Source of the DNA: Phocoena phocoena
Taxonomy: Eukaryota; Chordata; Mammalia; Artiodactyla; Phocoenidae
Length of the DNA stretch: 64,000 bases
Assembly: GCF_963924675.1 (NCBI RefSeq)
Contig: NC_089239.1
Span: forward strand, 6,747,001-6,811,000
Direction: 5' to 3'
Every line of letters begins with the position of its first letter. Positions within the stretch are counted from its first letter, which is position 1. The notes under the pieces were generated by a model. It did no database searches and was not told the DNA's origin. It saw nothing but the letters and a program-made list of their open reading frames with translations. A program made the position numbers and the translations under genes. Below, piece by piece: positions 46,927 to 58,433 of the stretch.

Positions 46927-47674
46927 AGTAACTGAGCCAACATTTTAAATACCAAGTCTAAAACTATCATGTTGGCTTACTTTGGAGTGTATTCTGAATC
47001 AAGTACCATCAGTTAAGTGTATCAACCAATATTTTCTTTTGCTCTGTTCCATTTAATAATTGGGTGACCTTTAAAGCAGGTGTTTTACTTTAAGATAGAC
47101 AGAAAATGACCCATTGTCAAGGAACCTAGTTTTAGAGAAACTTCTAACCATTTTGTTAAGTTTAAGTTATATGCCTTGATTAAAAGCTTGAGATAATGGA
47201 AATGAGGGGAAAACTCATGTTTTAACAACAGGGTGCTGTTTGCATCTTATCAATTTGGCAATTATTCTGAAAGATGTGCTGTATTTAAATGCCTCTTTAA
47301 AGAGCAAGATTATTTAATCCCCAAATATTTTAACTGCAACTTTGCACAGTAAACAGAAACTCTCATTTTCCTTTCCAGCATTTTACAGAAACTTATTCTA
47401 AATAGATCAGATGTTGGGATTTGAGAAGGGCTTAAAAGTTCTCCAGAAGTAAATGATATGTGTTCTTTTACCAGAATTTATAGAGGTCTTCTTTTTTAAG
47501 GAGATCTAGCTGTAATAAATCCACACATGAAAAGGGATACTGCAATTGTTTATGTTTTGTTGTTAGAAAACTCAACTTGTTTTGCCTTTGTTTCTTGTCG
47601 CGTACAGTTTCTCCCTCTGCACAGAGGATTTTTGTCTTAGTTCTTGGTTGTTTAAAATCATTAAGCTAATTCTT

Positions 47675-47972
47675 TTTTTTTTTTTTTAAATAAGTTTATT
47701 TATTTATTTTTGGTTGCATTGGGTCTTTGTTGCTGCACGCGGGCTCTCTCTAGTTGTGTCGAGCAGGGGCTACTCTTCGTTGCATTGCGCGGGCTTCTCA
47801 TTGCAGTGGCTTCTCTCGCTGCAGGGCACGGGCTCTAGGCGCGCAGGTTTCAGTAGTTGTGGCGCACGGGCTTGTTTGCTCCATGGCACGTGGGATCCCC
47901 CCGGACCGGGGCATGAACCCGCATTCCCTGCATTGGCAGACAGATTCCCAGCCACTGCCACCAGGGAAGCCC
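47675..47972 (-). mobile_element. CHR SINE, long subtype
   Basis: Poly(T), (attt)n and an antisense body. The near-perfect duplication taagctaattctt (47662-47674) is matched by taagctaatctt (47973 on). Confidence 0.9.
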
Positions 47973-49265
47973 TAAGCTAATCTTTAGGACTGAAATATCT
48001 GGAAGTATTTTTAGAAATGCTTCAGCATTTAGAGAAACATTCCTCCTCCCCTGCCCCCCATGGTGCCATAGGGTGTGTTCAGTTATATTTCAGTGTAGTA
48101 TAGATTCTTCAGCATTTCCTTTCATCTGGAGGGTGGTGTAAAATAAAAGTTACTTAATATTCTAAGTTGTTCTTTCTTATTTAAAAGCCCACTTTTCTCT
48201 GTTAAGTGTATGAAATGTTCATTCAACATTATATAACCTTTATTCGAAAATTCTTATGTATTGCCAATTAGCAATTTCAAGTTCCATTCACATGAGAAAT
48301 ATCATTATTTCTTGAATCTGCCTCAGTGTAGGATAGCATCAAATGAAGATAAAATCCACAGAAAATAGTAAATGGTCACCCCTTTAAAAACAAAACTCTT
48401 CCCTCTTCTCAAAATGATCTCTGTGAAACTGCGGTCATGATTTGACCAGTAACCAAATAGAGAAAGTTTCCCTGGTCTCAGAGGTCCTGGGTTTAGGAGT
48501 GGCCGTAGCTACAGGATGGACTTAACTCAGGGGAAAGGTGGGTGTCACGGGTAGTTTAGAGCAGATGCTGTTTTCCTCCAACAGGACAGCTGTACTGGTA
48601 GATTGAAAGGACTGTTTTTATAAACCCTTAAGTTGGTAAGCGTTTAAGTCAGTTATCATGGCAGGACAAAACTTTAACCGTTTGCATTACCTCAGTGAAC
48701 TTTAACAACTTATATCTTCTCTAAAGTCATGTATCATACGGATAGAGAAAAGCTTCATTATCTGGCTGAGAAAGCTGGAATTTGAGGGTATCTAAAGATC
48801 TGAGCAGAGAGGAGAAGAAGCCCAATTCTGCCTTTCAGCGCTGCTTGATGTATTGAAGGTGACCAGGGTCTCTAGTGTGTCATGTAGACAGTTCTTATTT
48901 CCAGCAATTAAGTGATACATCATTTTGTTCTTTGGGTTGTCGTCATAGTACTTCTAAACCTTAAGGAATGTAGCTTTGTTTTCCAGAGGGGGTTTTCAGA
49001 ATGACGTCAAAGCAGTTTACATCCTCAAATTAAATTGGAGTTTCCTTCTGGGTATATAGGTTTCTGTATAGGGATAAGGCATTGAGTAGCTTAAACTCCT
49101 TTTAATAACGATGGAAAGCCTTGTCTGTCAGATCTTTCTTTTTCTTCCTATTCTTTTCCCCCCCAGCTTTAAGCACAGCTACATAGTAGGTGTTGGTTTA
49201 TTTTTTCCTCACGGAATCATGGGTAGTTTCATTGCAGCTCACATCTTTCTGTTTGTCTCGTATAG

Positions 49266-49412
49266 GGCTGATAGTGCAGGACCATTCAGACCCCATGTTC
49301 AGTTCCTATGCCTATAAGTCCCACTACCTACTGAACGAATCAAATCGTGCAGAGTTGATGAAATTACCTATGATTCCTTCTTCGTCAGCTTCCAAAAAGA
49401 AATGTGAGAAAG
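49266..49412 (+). CDS. NSD3: NSD3 coding exon 14 (residues 872-920), known skipped exon
   Basis: The acceptor is tgtctcgtatag and the donor G|gtaata, exactly 147 nt (49 codons), phase 1/1. It encodes LIVQDHSDPMFSSYAYKSHY and ends ASKKKCEKG. It matches the 49-residue block missing from the documented isoform 2 of human NSD3. It sits inside the third PHD finger, between the first zinc-ligand pair (exon 13) and the remaining ligands (exon 15). Confidence 0.94.
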
Positions 49413-51406
49413 GTAATAATCAAAATAGTTTATCTCTTACTTTTATTTTTGCATTTCCTATTTTTTCTCTTTAAATGAAGGGGGGAAATGTATGCCTGTC
49501 AAGCACCATCTGTTGCTTTTGGTAAATTCTACCTTGGTGGCTGTGGCTGTCTTCATATGGCTGCAAAATTATTAAAAAGGGCTTAAAATAATTCCATTAT
49601 GACAAATTTTTACTTACTCTTCTCCTTGAATAAATTTGCACACCTTCCGTATATCTATAGTCATTAAAATTGAAAGACTAGGATTCTGCTTAATATAGAA
49701 GCATGTTCTGAGGGCTCTTTCTCTTTTGCCTGATGTAGAACCGTATCATTCATGTTAGAATAGAATAGACATGATATAATTTGTTACTAACTTTCAGCTA
49801 AATAACAAGACAGGTTATAGAGGGAAACAAAGATACTGACACTTAAAATTTTGATTCTGAAATACATTCTATCATTTTGTTTCTTAAATGTTTTTGTTAT
49901 GGTGCTATGAAAACTAGTTGCCCTTCTCTTAGGAGACATTGGTGGGCAGCTGGGAAAATGCTGCAAATACTGGATAGTGAAAGGCAGCCCAGCTGAATTG
50001 AAGAATTGCTAATAGATAATTTATCCACTGAGATCCAAGAGCTAAATGTATATTTATATTCTCCAAGTTAATTTAATCTATGGAAGAAAAATCTTGTGTT
50101 TTGCTTTATATAGCCTACATGTAATAAAAGGGAAAAAAGTGGTTGAACAATAATGTATTATTTGGGGAGTTATCCCAGAGGGTAAAATAAATAACTTGGA
50201 AGGTGAAAGCCTTTTCCTGTATACATTGCCATTATGATCTGAGGCCAGGCTCAGAATCTTTAAAGAAAATTTAATTCTTTTTTTTTTTTTTTCATGCTTT
50301 GTGTTGCCTGCTGATGACGTATGTTTGCTGTTTGTCAGACATCTGAAGTGGCAACCCATGACTAAAAGAAAGTATAACTAAGCAAGTTGATTAGAACCCA
50401 TGAAGAGGGAGGTTGGAGAGACTTTTGTTGACTCTTTTGTCTGTTTTCCATTGAAGTCACAGTATGGCATCTTACTGGTGATACCAACTGTTTCCAAAAC
50501 AAAGATGGACATGGGTCTGACTAATTCCATAGTGCAATAAAATTAGACTACCTGAGGCATTTTAGGAAATGCCTTATTTTCCTGCTGGCGCCTTTATAAA
50601 ATTAGACTAATTCAATTGTCGTTTACTTTCTTTTCAGTACTCGGTATTGACCTTGACATGAATTGAAATTATTTTGAGCCCTCTGTTTGCTTAGCTTGAA
50701 CCATATCTTTCTTCTCTCGCATCCTAAAGCAGTTTTCTTGCATAGCACCAAGGTGGATTGTTCATATTTTTATTTTTCTATTTCCCTTGTGTATTTTTGT
50801 CAAAAAATCGTGATGATTTTCACTGATGATTCAGGGTCTGTATTTCCTCTGAAATAAGACTTAAAATTTAGGACTGTTCCATAATGTTAAAAAATGGCCA
50901 GACTGACCTTTCCACACCAACCCTAATAATCACTTGTCTTCTAAAGGTATTTGCAAAGACCGCTCTTCCTATCGGTCATTTCTTTCTGATGGAAAAATGA
51001 ATTATCTCATTTTACTTTAAACTTACAGAAGAATTCCCTACCTAGGCTAAGAGCACTCAGGCAGCTAATCTCTAGGTTGGAGAATTGGAACAATTAATCC
51101 ATATTGAGATCTGCAGACAAAGGGGAAAATCCCAATGATTGAAGTAAAAGCTTTTAAGCAGAGGAAATATAGTAATTTAATTCATCACTGATTGTATATG
51201 GATTTTCTTTTTGTTTTTATGTTAATCAGTTAGAAGTTTGAAAGTCTACAGGAAGACGAGATTTTCTGGAAAATTGATAGCAAACCCTCAAAAGGTTGGA
51301 GCATGTGACTTGATAAAGTTGTATAGAGGGCTCTTAACCTTTTGCTTATGAGACTTTAAATCTCAGTACACTCATGGGTTGTAGACTTGGTTTTCCAATA
51401 GAAAGA

Positions 51407-51690
51407 TTTTTTTTTTTTTTTTCAGTAAATGTCTTTATTGCATTTCATCTTCAGTGGTTAACATTCTTTTCTGTCACTTGTTGAAATACAACAATAAAGA
51501 GAAAATACAACAATAAAGAGATTTCTCCCCGAAATCTCTTTAATTTTTTGGATTTAAAAATAATATTGTTTTGTTTGCCGCACCTGCTTTGGTCTTGATC
51601 CAGAGATCGTTTTGTGTATTTAAAAGGAGAGGATTTTGCTAGGGTACTTGGAGGCATCTCCTTGTGTGTGGTACTTGATTCTACACTGAT
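51407..51690 (-). pseudogene. 3' end of an unidentified retroposed transcript (probable)
   Basis: On the - strand the sequence ends gcaataaagacatttactg followed by about 15 A's (poly(T) at 51407-51421), the arrangement of a poly(A) signal before a tail. The frame 51657-51451 reads MPPSTLAKSSPFKYTKRSLD and on, but I do not recognise the protein. The 5' end and target duplication were not found. Confidence 0.45.
51515..51541. other. Perfect 11-bp hairpin
   Basis: aaagagatttc and gaaatctcttt pair around the loop tcccc. It lies within the probable retroposed transcript end. Confidence 0.6.
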
Positions 51691-51714
51691 GCTTACTTAC
51701 TTTATGCTATAAAG

Positions 51715-52069
51715 CAGTGGTTCTCAATATGACATCAGGAAATATTACAAACAAAATTCTGAACTATATTTAACAGTTCAGAAAGTCTAACAGAATCAGA
51801 CATTTGTGTAAAATACAGTGGTGTGAGTTTCTTTATATTTGGCTACGCTTTTAGCAATTTAATGTGATAATACCAGTTTTGTTATTGGGATCAGAAGCTC
51901 TGATTGGCTGTTATATATTTCTTTGGTTAATTAAAGCAGAAGAAAATAGTTACTTTTCAAATGTTTTTTGGTTTTGGTGGTTTTTTTGTTTGGTAAAATA
52001 TTTGAAAACATATGGATCCATGAGAAAGGGAAAGGGGATCCTTGGTGATGAAAAAGTTGCAAACCACTG
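51715..52069. mobile_element. hAT-Charlie-type non-autonomous relic
   Basis: The left end cagtggttctcaa and the right end ttgcaaaccactg are inverted. The flanks ctataaag and ctttatag are the expected 8-bp length. Confidence 0.7.
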
Positions 52070-52694
52070 CTTTATAGCCTGTTTGACTTTATTTGTCTTC
52101 ACTGAAAAGGTAATGATAAGGTAATCACCAATTCAAGATTCTTTTCCTTTTTTGTATTCTTACATGGGAAGAAAAAAGTACTGGTCAACCTATTGGCTGT
52201 TTTCATTCTTGCTAATGTTGTTATAAAGGGATGTAGTTAACTGTGCCACTGGATTAAAATACAAAGATGACCATTGCTTGCTTTCTTAGCTCTCAAGGAG
52301 AAAACGAGAGTTGCTACATATTTCTCTGAAAATCTGTTCTCAAATCTACTCAGTCTAAAGATTTTATGCTCTATTTGTCATATGTTAATAGTCTTAGCTG
52401 CCTGCTAAACTGGTACTTCAATAGCCCACATTTTAGAGGGATAAAGAGTAATGTTTTTCCTACTACTCAAAGGCTTTGAGTTTCTGGCCACTGAAGCCCT
52501 CCCTGGAAAGGGCTACTTCAGCTAAATCTGTTCATTGCTTTGTATTTTAATCCATCACTAAAATATAACTCAATCCCTTTGTTAATTTCCCTCAATCTGA
52601 ATCAAATTTAATGCAGGTAAAAGATAACTTTCTCTCTTGTCTCTCTCTCTCTTTCCTCTTTTCTCAGTTATTAAGACTGTTTGTTTGTTTCAAG

Positions 52695-52851
52695 GTGGAA
52701 GATTGCTCTGCTGTGAGTCGTGCCCGGCTTCCTTCCACCCGGAGTGCCTGAGCATAGAGATGCCAGAAGGCTGCTGGAATTGCAATGACTGTAAAGCTGG
52801 CAAGAAACTACATTACAAGCAGATTGTTTGGGTCAAATTGGGAAATTACAG
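52695..52851 (+). CDS. NSD3: NSD3 coding exon 15 (residues 921-973, PHD remainder and PWWP2 start); GC donor
   Basis: The acceptor is ttgtttgtttcaag. It encodes [32 protein letters not shown] and then IVWVKLGNY, the start of the second PWWP. The exon ends AG and the next bases are gcaagt, so the intron begins with GC, not GT. The next exon opens G TGG TGG CCG, so this is the only join that keeps NYRWWPAEI intact. AG|GCAAGT is the usual strong consensus of GC-AG introns. Confidence 0.94.
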
Positions 52852-53033
52852 GCAAGTTTTTCCAAGGACAAAGAGGAAGTATTCAGTTACTGTTCAGTAG
52901 TTCATAACCTGTACACCAGGTGGCTAGGAGATAGGTAGGAATCTCAGCAGCAGCACGGCGCTGCACCTTAGGAAAAGAAAGAGAAGAAACATATTTTGAG
53001 TCTGGGTTTTTAGAAGACTGGGAAGGTTAGTGG

Positions 53034-53082
53034 TTGACGGATATTTTTTTTTTTTTTTTTTTTTTTTTGACGGATATTTTTT
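53034..53082 (-). repeat. Poly(T)-only insertion with target duplication
   Basis: ttgacggatatttt occurs on both sides of a pure T run (about 53048-53068). Confidence 0.7.
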
Positions 53083-53452
53083 ATTAGTTGGTTGACTTTT
53101 GTTTTTAAGTTCTGAAAGTTACTTTTTCCTAATGAACTATGGTACTAATAGATTTTAAAATAAAAGGTTTCATGTGGAGAGTGGGGAAAATTTTTTTTTT
53201 GTACTCTAATTAGATTTATATTAATTTCTGATTTCTAATAAAGTTAAGAGTTTATATCCTGGCCAAAATAGCTCTTTTTACCCCTAAATCTAGTCCATTA
53301 TAGCTCTAGCTAGAAGCTCTAAATTGTGTGCAAAGAGAGAGCTTTTTAGAATTTAAAGAGAGAGATTATTTCATTAGGAGCCTTTAGATCTTAAGGGAAT
53401 GAAGCAAGAAGTATGTGTGATTGCCAATATTTTAATAAATCTTCCTCCTTTT

Positions 53453-53665
53453 TTTTTTTTTTTTTTTTTTTTTGCGGTACGCGGGCCTCTCACTGTTGGG
53501 GCCTCTCCCGGTGCGGAGCACAGGCTCCGGACGCGCAGGCTCAGCGGCCATGGCTCACGGGCCCAGCCTCTCCGCGGCATGTGGGATCTTCCCGGAACGG
53601 GGCACGAACCCGTGTCCCCTGCATCGGCAGGCGGACTCTCAACCACTGCGCCACCAGGGAAGCCC
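53453..53665 (-). mobile_element. CHR SINE, short cetacean subtype
   Basis: A long poly(T) and an antisense body. The perfect duplication cttcctcctttt is at 53441-53452 and 53666-53677. Confidence 0.93.
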
Positions 53666-54367
53666 CTTCCTCCTTTTAAGAAGTCTGTTTTTAACAAGGC
53701 TTTAAGTGAACGGGAATAATGATGTTTTTTTAAACTCTGCATTTTACATTTTGAGGCATATGTTTATAATTTTACTAAGAAAATAGATACTATTCAAGAG
53801 AACACACAGAGGACTTTGAAGGCAATGAAAATGCTCTGTATAATATTATAATGATGAATAAATGCCACTATGCATTTGTCTAAACCCATAAAATGTACAA
53901 CACCAAGAGTGAATTCGAAGGTAAACTAGGTGATTATGATGTGTCAGTGTAAGTCCATCCTTGGTTTAAAAAACAAACACACACACACACAGTAGAGTTC
54001 TGCTTTTCAATTAGAATCCTAAGTATAATATGTTTCTGTAGAATTTCAAACATACTGTAATTTTTTTTAACAAGGGCTGTGTCATTTTCTCTGTTTTAAA
54101 TACACTGCTTGCTTACCTATTTAACCTTAAAAACTTAATTTTTAGCTGAGATAAGGGGCATTGAGAAGCTCCACCCCCCAGCTATTTTTTTTTAACATAT
54201 GTCAGGGAAACCTCCAAGTTCTTTTTAAAAAATGGACAGTTTGAATACATAAATAATTTTATACTTTATGGCAAAAGATACAAAGTTTTAAAAGGCAAAT
54301 ATCAAACCAGGGGAACTCTTTTACTCTCAGTAAGGAAAGAAAAATACCTTCCCTAGAAAAAGGAGCT

Positions 54368-54575
54368 GGGCTTCCCTGGTGGCGCAGTGATTGAGAGTCT
54401 GCCTGCCGATGCAGGGGACACGGGTTTGTGCCCTGGTCCGGGAAGATCCCACATGCCGCGGAGCGTCTGGGCCCGTGAGCCATGGCTGCTGAGCCTGCAC
54501 GTCCGGAGCCTGTGCTCCGCAACGGGAGAGGCCACGACAGTGAGAGGCCCACGTACCACAAAAAAAAAAAAAAAA
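54368..54575 (+). mobile_element. CHR SINE, short cetacean subtype
   Basis: It starts gggcttccctggtggcgcag and ends cacgtaccac plus an A run. The duplication is not clear because the flanks are A-rich. It forms a distant inverted pair with the copy at 53453. Confidence 0.9.
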
Positions 54576-55295
54576 AGAATAGCAAATAGAAAATAGACAT
54601 GTAAAAAATGCTCAGCCTCACTAAAAATCAATGTACATTAAAAACAAAGAGTTAATTTTTCAGTTAACAGACTTGCAAAGGTTTAAGAGGAATAATTTTG
54701 CAGCTCGGGAGGGCATGGGGAGACAAGTGCTCCTGTACAAGTAAGGCATCACGTATCAGACTTGTAACTGTGCATCCCTTTGACCCAGTAGTTCCCCTTC
54801 AGGGAATTTATCTAAGGAAAAGAATTGGACAAACGGGCAGAAATGTACTTTTGGGGGTGTTCATTGCAGTATTATTTCTAATTGCAAAAATTTGAATAAT
54901 CCAAATGTTCAGTCAGCAGGGTGTTTGTCAGATAAATTGTAGTGTATCCATATTGTAGAATACCCGGAAGCCAAAAGAAGGGTAGTGCAGGTGCGTATTG
55001 TAACATGGGAGGGTAGCCACAATATATAGTTAATTCTGGGAATTATGTTAAACAGTCTATGCATTATCTCTCCATGTGTTTATACAACTTTTAAAAACTG
55101 TAGATCTAGATATAATATGTTTTTATTATTACCTGGAAAAAAACATCGAATGTTAATAGTCTGAGGCATGAGATTATAAGGGGGAGCCATTTTCAGTTTT
55201 TCTGTTATACATTTCTGCACTGTTTTAATTTTTAAAAGAAACACACATTGCTTCTTTTTCCATAAAGTTACATTTAATAATTTTAAAGATATATT

Positions 55296-56096
55296 CTTTT
55301 TTTTTATTGAAGTGTAGTTGATTTACAGTGTTGTGTTGTGCTAATTTCTGCTGTTACAGCAAACTGACTCAGTGATACACATATATACATTTGTTTTTTA
55401 TATTCTTTTCCATTATGGTTTATCCCAGGAGATTGGATATAGTTCCCTGTGCTGTACAATAGGACCTTGTTGTTTATTCATCCTATGTATAATAGTTTGC
55501 ATCTGCTAATCCCAAACTCCCAGTGCATCCCTCTCCCTCCCCTCCAGCCCCCTTGACAACCACAAGTCTGTTCTCTATGTCCGTGAGTCTGTTTCTGTTT
55601 TGTAGATAGGTTCATTTGTGTCATATTTCAGATTCCACATATAAGTGATATCATATGGTCTTTCTCTTTCTGACTTTCTTCACTTAGTATGATAATTTCT
55701 AGATGCATCCATGGTGCTGCAAATGGCGTTTTTCATTCTTTTTTATGGCTGAGTAGTATTCCATTGTGTATATGTACCACCTCTTCTTTATTCCATCTGT
55801 CAATGGACGTTTAGGTTGTTTCCACGTCTTGGCTATTGTGAATAGTGCTGCTGTGAACATAGGGGTGCATGTATCTTTTTGAATTATAGTTTTGTCCAGG
55901 CATATGCCCAGCAGTGGGATTGCTGGATCACATGGTAACTCTATTTTTAGTTTTCTGAGGAACCTCCCTGCTGTTCTCCATAGTGGCTGCACCAACTTAC
56001 ACTCCCACCAACAGTGTAGGAGGGTGCCCTTTTCTCCACACCCTTTCCAGCATTTGTTATGTGTAGACTTCTTAGTGATGGCGATTCTGACCAACA
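55296..56096 (-). mobile_element. L1 3' part (ORF2 C-terminus and 3'UTR), antisense, truncated at its 5' end
   Basis: The frame 56097-55699 on the - strand reads L1 ORF2 C-terminal protein, e.g. [20 protein letters not shown] and IYTMEYYSAIKKNEK, ending at its natural stop. The 3'UTR and poly(T) follow to 55296. The repeat acacacattgctt occurs on both sides (near 55243 and 56095) and may be the remains of a long target duplication. Confidence 0.88.
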
Positions 56097-56259
56097 CACA
56101 TTGCTTTTATAATTAAAAATATATATCCTTCCAGGAGGGGAGGGGTGCAGTTTTGACAAATAATAGATAAGACATTTCTGGATAAGAAATATCTAAAACA
56201 GTGTAAGGAGCGTTTAGATCTTCAAACACACTTCAGAATATTTCCTTTTTAAAAGTTTT

Positions 56260-56640
56260 TTTGCCTTTTTTTTGAAATATAATTGACATTATATTAGTTT
56301 CAGGTATACAACACGATGACTCGACATTTGTCTATATTGCCAAACGATCACAATGAGTCTAGTTAACATCCGTCACCATATATAGTTACACATTTTTTTT
56401 TCTTGTGATGAGAACTTTTTTTGTGTGTGGTGAAGGAAGGTGCAGTGTTTATGACAGGGAGCCAAGCTAGGAGTTCAGGACAGCTAGTGCCGGAAAAGCC
56501 TGAACTCCGATGAGAACTTTTAAAATTTGCTCTCTTAGCAGCTTTCAAATATAGTCTCTTAGCAGTGACTGTAGTCACTGTGCCGTACATTACATATTTC
56601 CTTTTATAAAAAACTTACGAATACGAAAATAGATTTGACT
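56260..56640 (-). mobile_element. Old L1 3' fragment, antisense, with an 89-nt insertion
   Basis: The phrase gacattatattagtttcagg then tatacaacacgatgac and taacatccgtcaccatata are antisense L1 3'UTR. The inserted segment 56420-56508 is listed separately. Confidence 0.55.
56420..56508 (-). mobile_element. 89-nt retroposed RNA fragment with A tail, probably LTR-derived
   Basis: It is flanked by the perfect 13-bp duplication gatgagaactttt (56407-56419 and 56509-56521). On the - strand it ends in about seven A's preceded by cataaacactgcaccttcct, which looks like a poly(A)-signal-containing R region of an endogenous LTR. Family not identified. Confidence 0.6.
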
Positions 56641-56677
56641 TAATTTTAATACTTAAATTTTAATCACATTACATTTT

Positions 56678-56861
56678 TTTAACATCTTTATTGGAGTACA
56701 ATTGCTTTACAATAGTGTGTTAGTTTCTGCTGTATAATAAAGTGAATCAGCTATACGTATACCTATACCCCCATATCCCCTCCCTCTTGCGTCCCCCTCC
56801 CGCCCTCCCCATCCCACCCCTCTAGGTGGTCACAAAGCACCGAGCTGATGCCCCTGTGCTG
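56678..56861 (-). mobile_element. L1 3'UTR end, antisense, short truncated insertion
   Basis: Poly(T), aacatctttattggagtaca and caattgctttacaatagtgt are the complement of the L1 3' end. The perfect 14-bp duplication tcacattacatttt is at 56664-56677 and 56862-56875. Confidence 0.85.
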
Positions 56862-58230
56862 TCACATTACATTTTAAAGAAGCCCAAAGCAGTGCCCCCA
56901 CCCACAGTTCACTGAGATTTCACATGCAGCGCATATTCTCCTTGTTCATTTTGCAAAGACTCACATCCATGAACTAATTCTTAATGTATTTTTTCCAATC
57001 AGGCCTTTCTGGGCCCCACGAAACTGTTTCTTTTCAATAGCTAGTTATTCTGATGTGAAGCTTCCTGGGGGAGGTGTGTGCCTGGAACAAGGCTGGCAGA
57101 AAGCGCGCCTCTGTCTACCCGAGCCAGTGCTTGCACTTATTGCGTGCTCCCGGCACGCCTTGACGCGATCCGGAAATACGACCACCGCCCAGCCTGCTTT
57201 GAGGGGGAGCTAAATACTGATTACACAAAAGAGTGTTGTTTTGTTTTAACAATTTGAGCACAGACTTCTACCCACGTTTTTAATTAACTCTTAGATGGAC
57301 ACGGAGTGCTTTTAGGTGAAGCGTGTTCATGGTCGCACTATAAATCTGGGAATGCGACCGTGCCATCATTTATCTTCTCAATAATGTCATTGTTCAGTAA
57401 ATAAACAATTTTATTAGGCATCTATAAATGAGAGACTGAAAGAAATTTAAGTTTGTATATATCTACTCTTGGTATCGATGATCTTATATACTACAATTCC
57501 TGACTTGCCCAATTGTGGGAAACTGTCCAGTGAGCCTCACAGGTGGTTCCCTCAGTGATTGCTGTGGACACAGTCATCGTCGCATGAAGCAGTTATGTTT
57601 TCAGTCCTGTCCCAAATCTCCCATTTATCATGATCTAAGATGAATTAGATTCTGAAATATACACTGATATAAACCTAGTACATTTGACCAAAAAGTATTT
57701 ATCCTGGTTGATTAGAGAGTCAGAAAACACCAGTTTGAATGGGAGTGGGCATTCTTTACTGTAGCATCAGTTTATTCTCAAATGATGCCCTTGATTACTA
57801 GGAATAAAGACAGACTTGGTATTAAGAATGTCACATTTGGAGAAAAACATGACTTTTCTAGGGCTGAAATCTGGTTTGGAATATTATTGGTAAATTCTGA
57901 TTCTTAAGTTGTATAGTGGTTTCATTGTTACTTTATTATTATGCTTTCTTTTCATGATACACATTCTTTTATAAATATCAAATATTAATTTTTTAAGGAA
58001 GAAACTAGATTGGGTGTTTAGGGCCTAGTTTGTTTAGTCTGTGTTCACTATTTCATTCATTAATTCATTCATTGTGTTGTTAAATGACGTGTGGTTTGGG
58101 CAGGATTAAAGATAAGCGAGGTATTTTGTGTCCTTAGATTCTGAATGAAAATTGCAAAGTACACAACCTTTGTTTTTTGGCTCCCACCAGCCACGTAAAG
58201 CGTAGTGCGATTTCATCCTCCTGCTTTCAG

Positions 58231-58433
58231 GTGGTGGCCGGCGGAGATCTGCAACCCCCGGTCTGTGCCACTCAACATCCAGGGCCTCAAGCATGACCTG
58301 GGGGACTTCCCCGTGTTCTTCTTCGGTTCTCACGACTACTACTGGGTACACCAGGGCAGAGTGTTCCCTTACGTCGAAGGAGACAAAAGCTTTGCTGAGG
58401 GACAGACTAGTATTAACAAGACCTTCAAAAAAG
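58231..58433 (+). CDS. NSD3: NSD3 coding exon 16 (residues 973-1041, PWWP2)
   Basis: The acceptor is ctcctgctttcag and the donor G|gtacgt. It encodes [20 protein letters not shown], then [20 protein letters not shown] and the start of the post-PWWP helix. This is the second PWWP module, with the aromatic segment [10 protein letters not shown]. Confidence 0.96.

Larger units (their letters stand above)
44847..49265 (+). other. NSD3 intron between coding exons 13 and 14
   Basis: 4.4 kb with a Tigger2 relic, two long CHR SINEs and a GT-rich repeat. 47973-49265 shows nothing recognisable. A 97-codon frame at 46671-46378 on the - strand has no known product. Confidence 0.75.
49413..52694 (+). other. 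NSD3 intron between coding exons 14 and 15
   Basis: 3.3 kb. 49413-51406 shows nothing recognisable. Then come the probable retroposed transcript end and a hAT-Charlie relic. Confidence 0.7.
52852..58230 (+). other. NSD3 GC-AG intron between coding exons 15 and 16
   Basis: 5.4 kb starting gcaagt. It holds a poly(T)-only insertion, two opposed CHR SINEs, three antisense L1 pieces and the 89-nt retroposed fragment. 56876-58230 shows nothing I can name. Confidence 0.85.

Noticed and set aside
55699..56097. 132-codon frame on the - strand
   Set aside because: L1 ORF2 C-terminus within a truncated L1, not a host gene.
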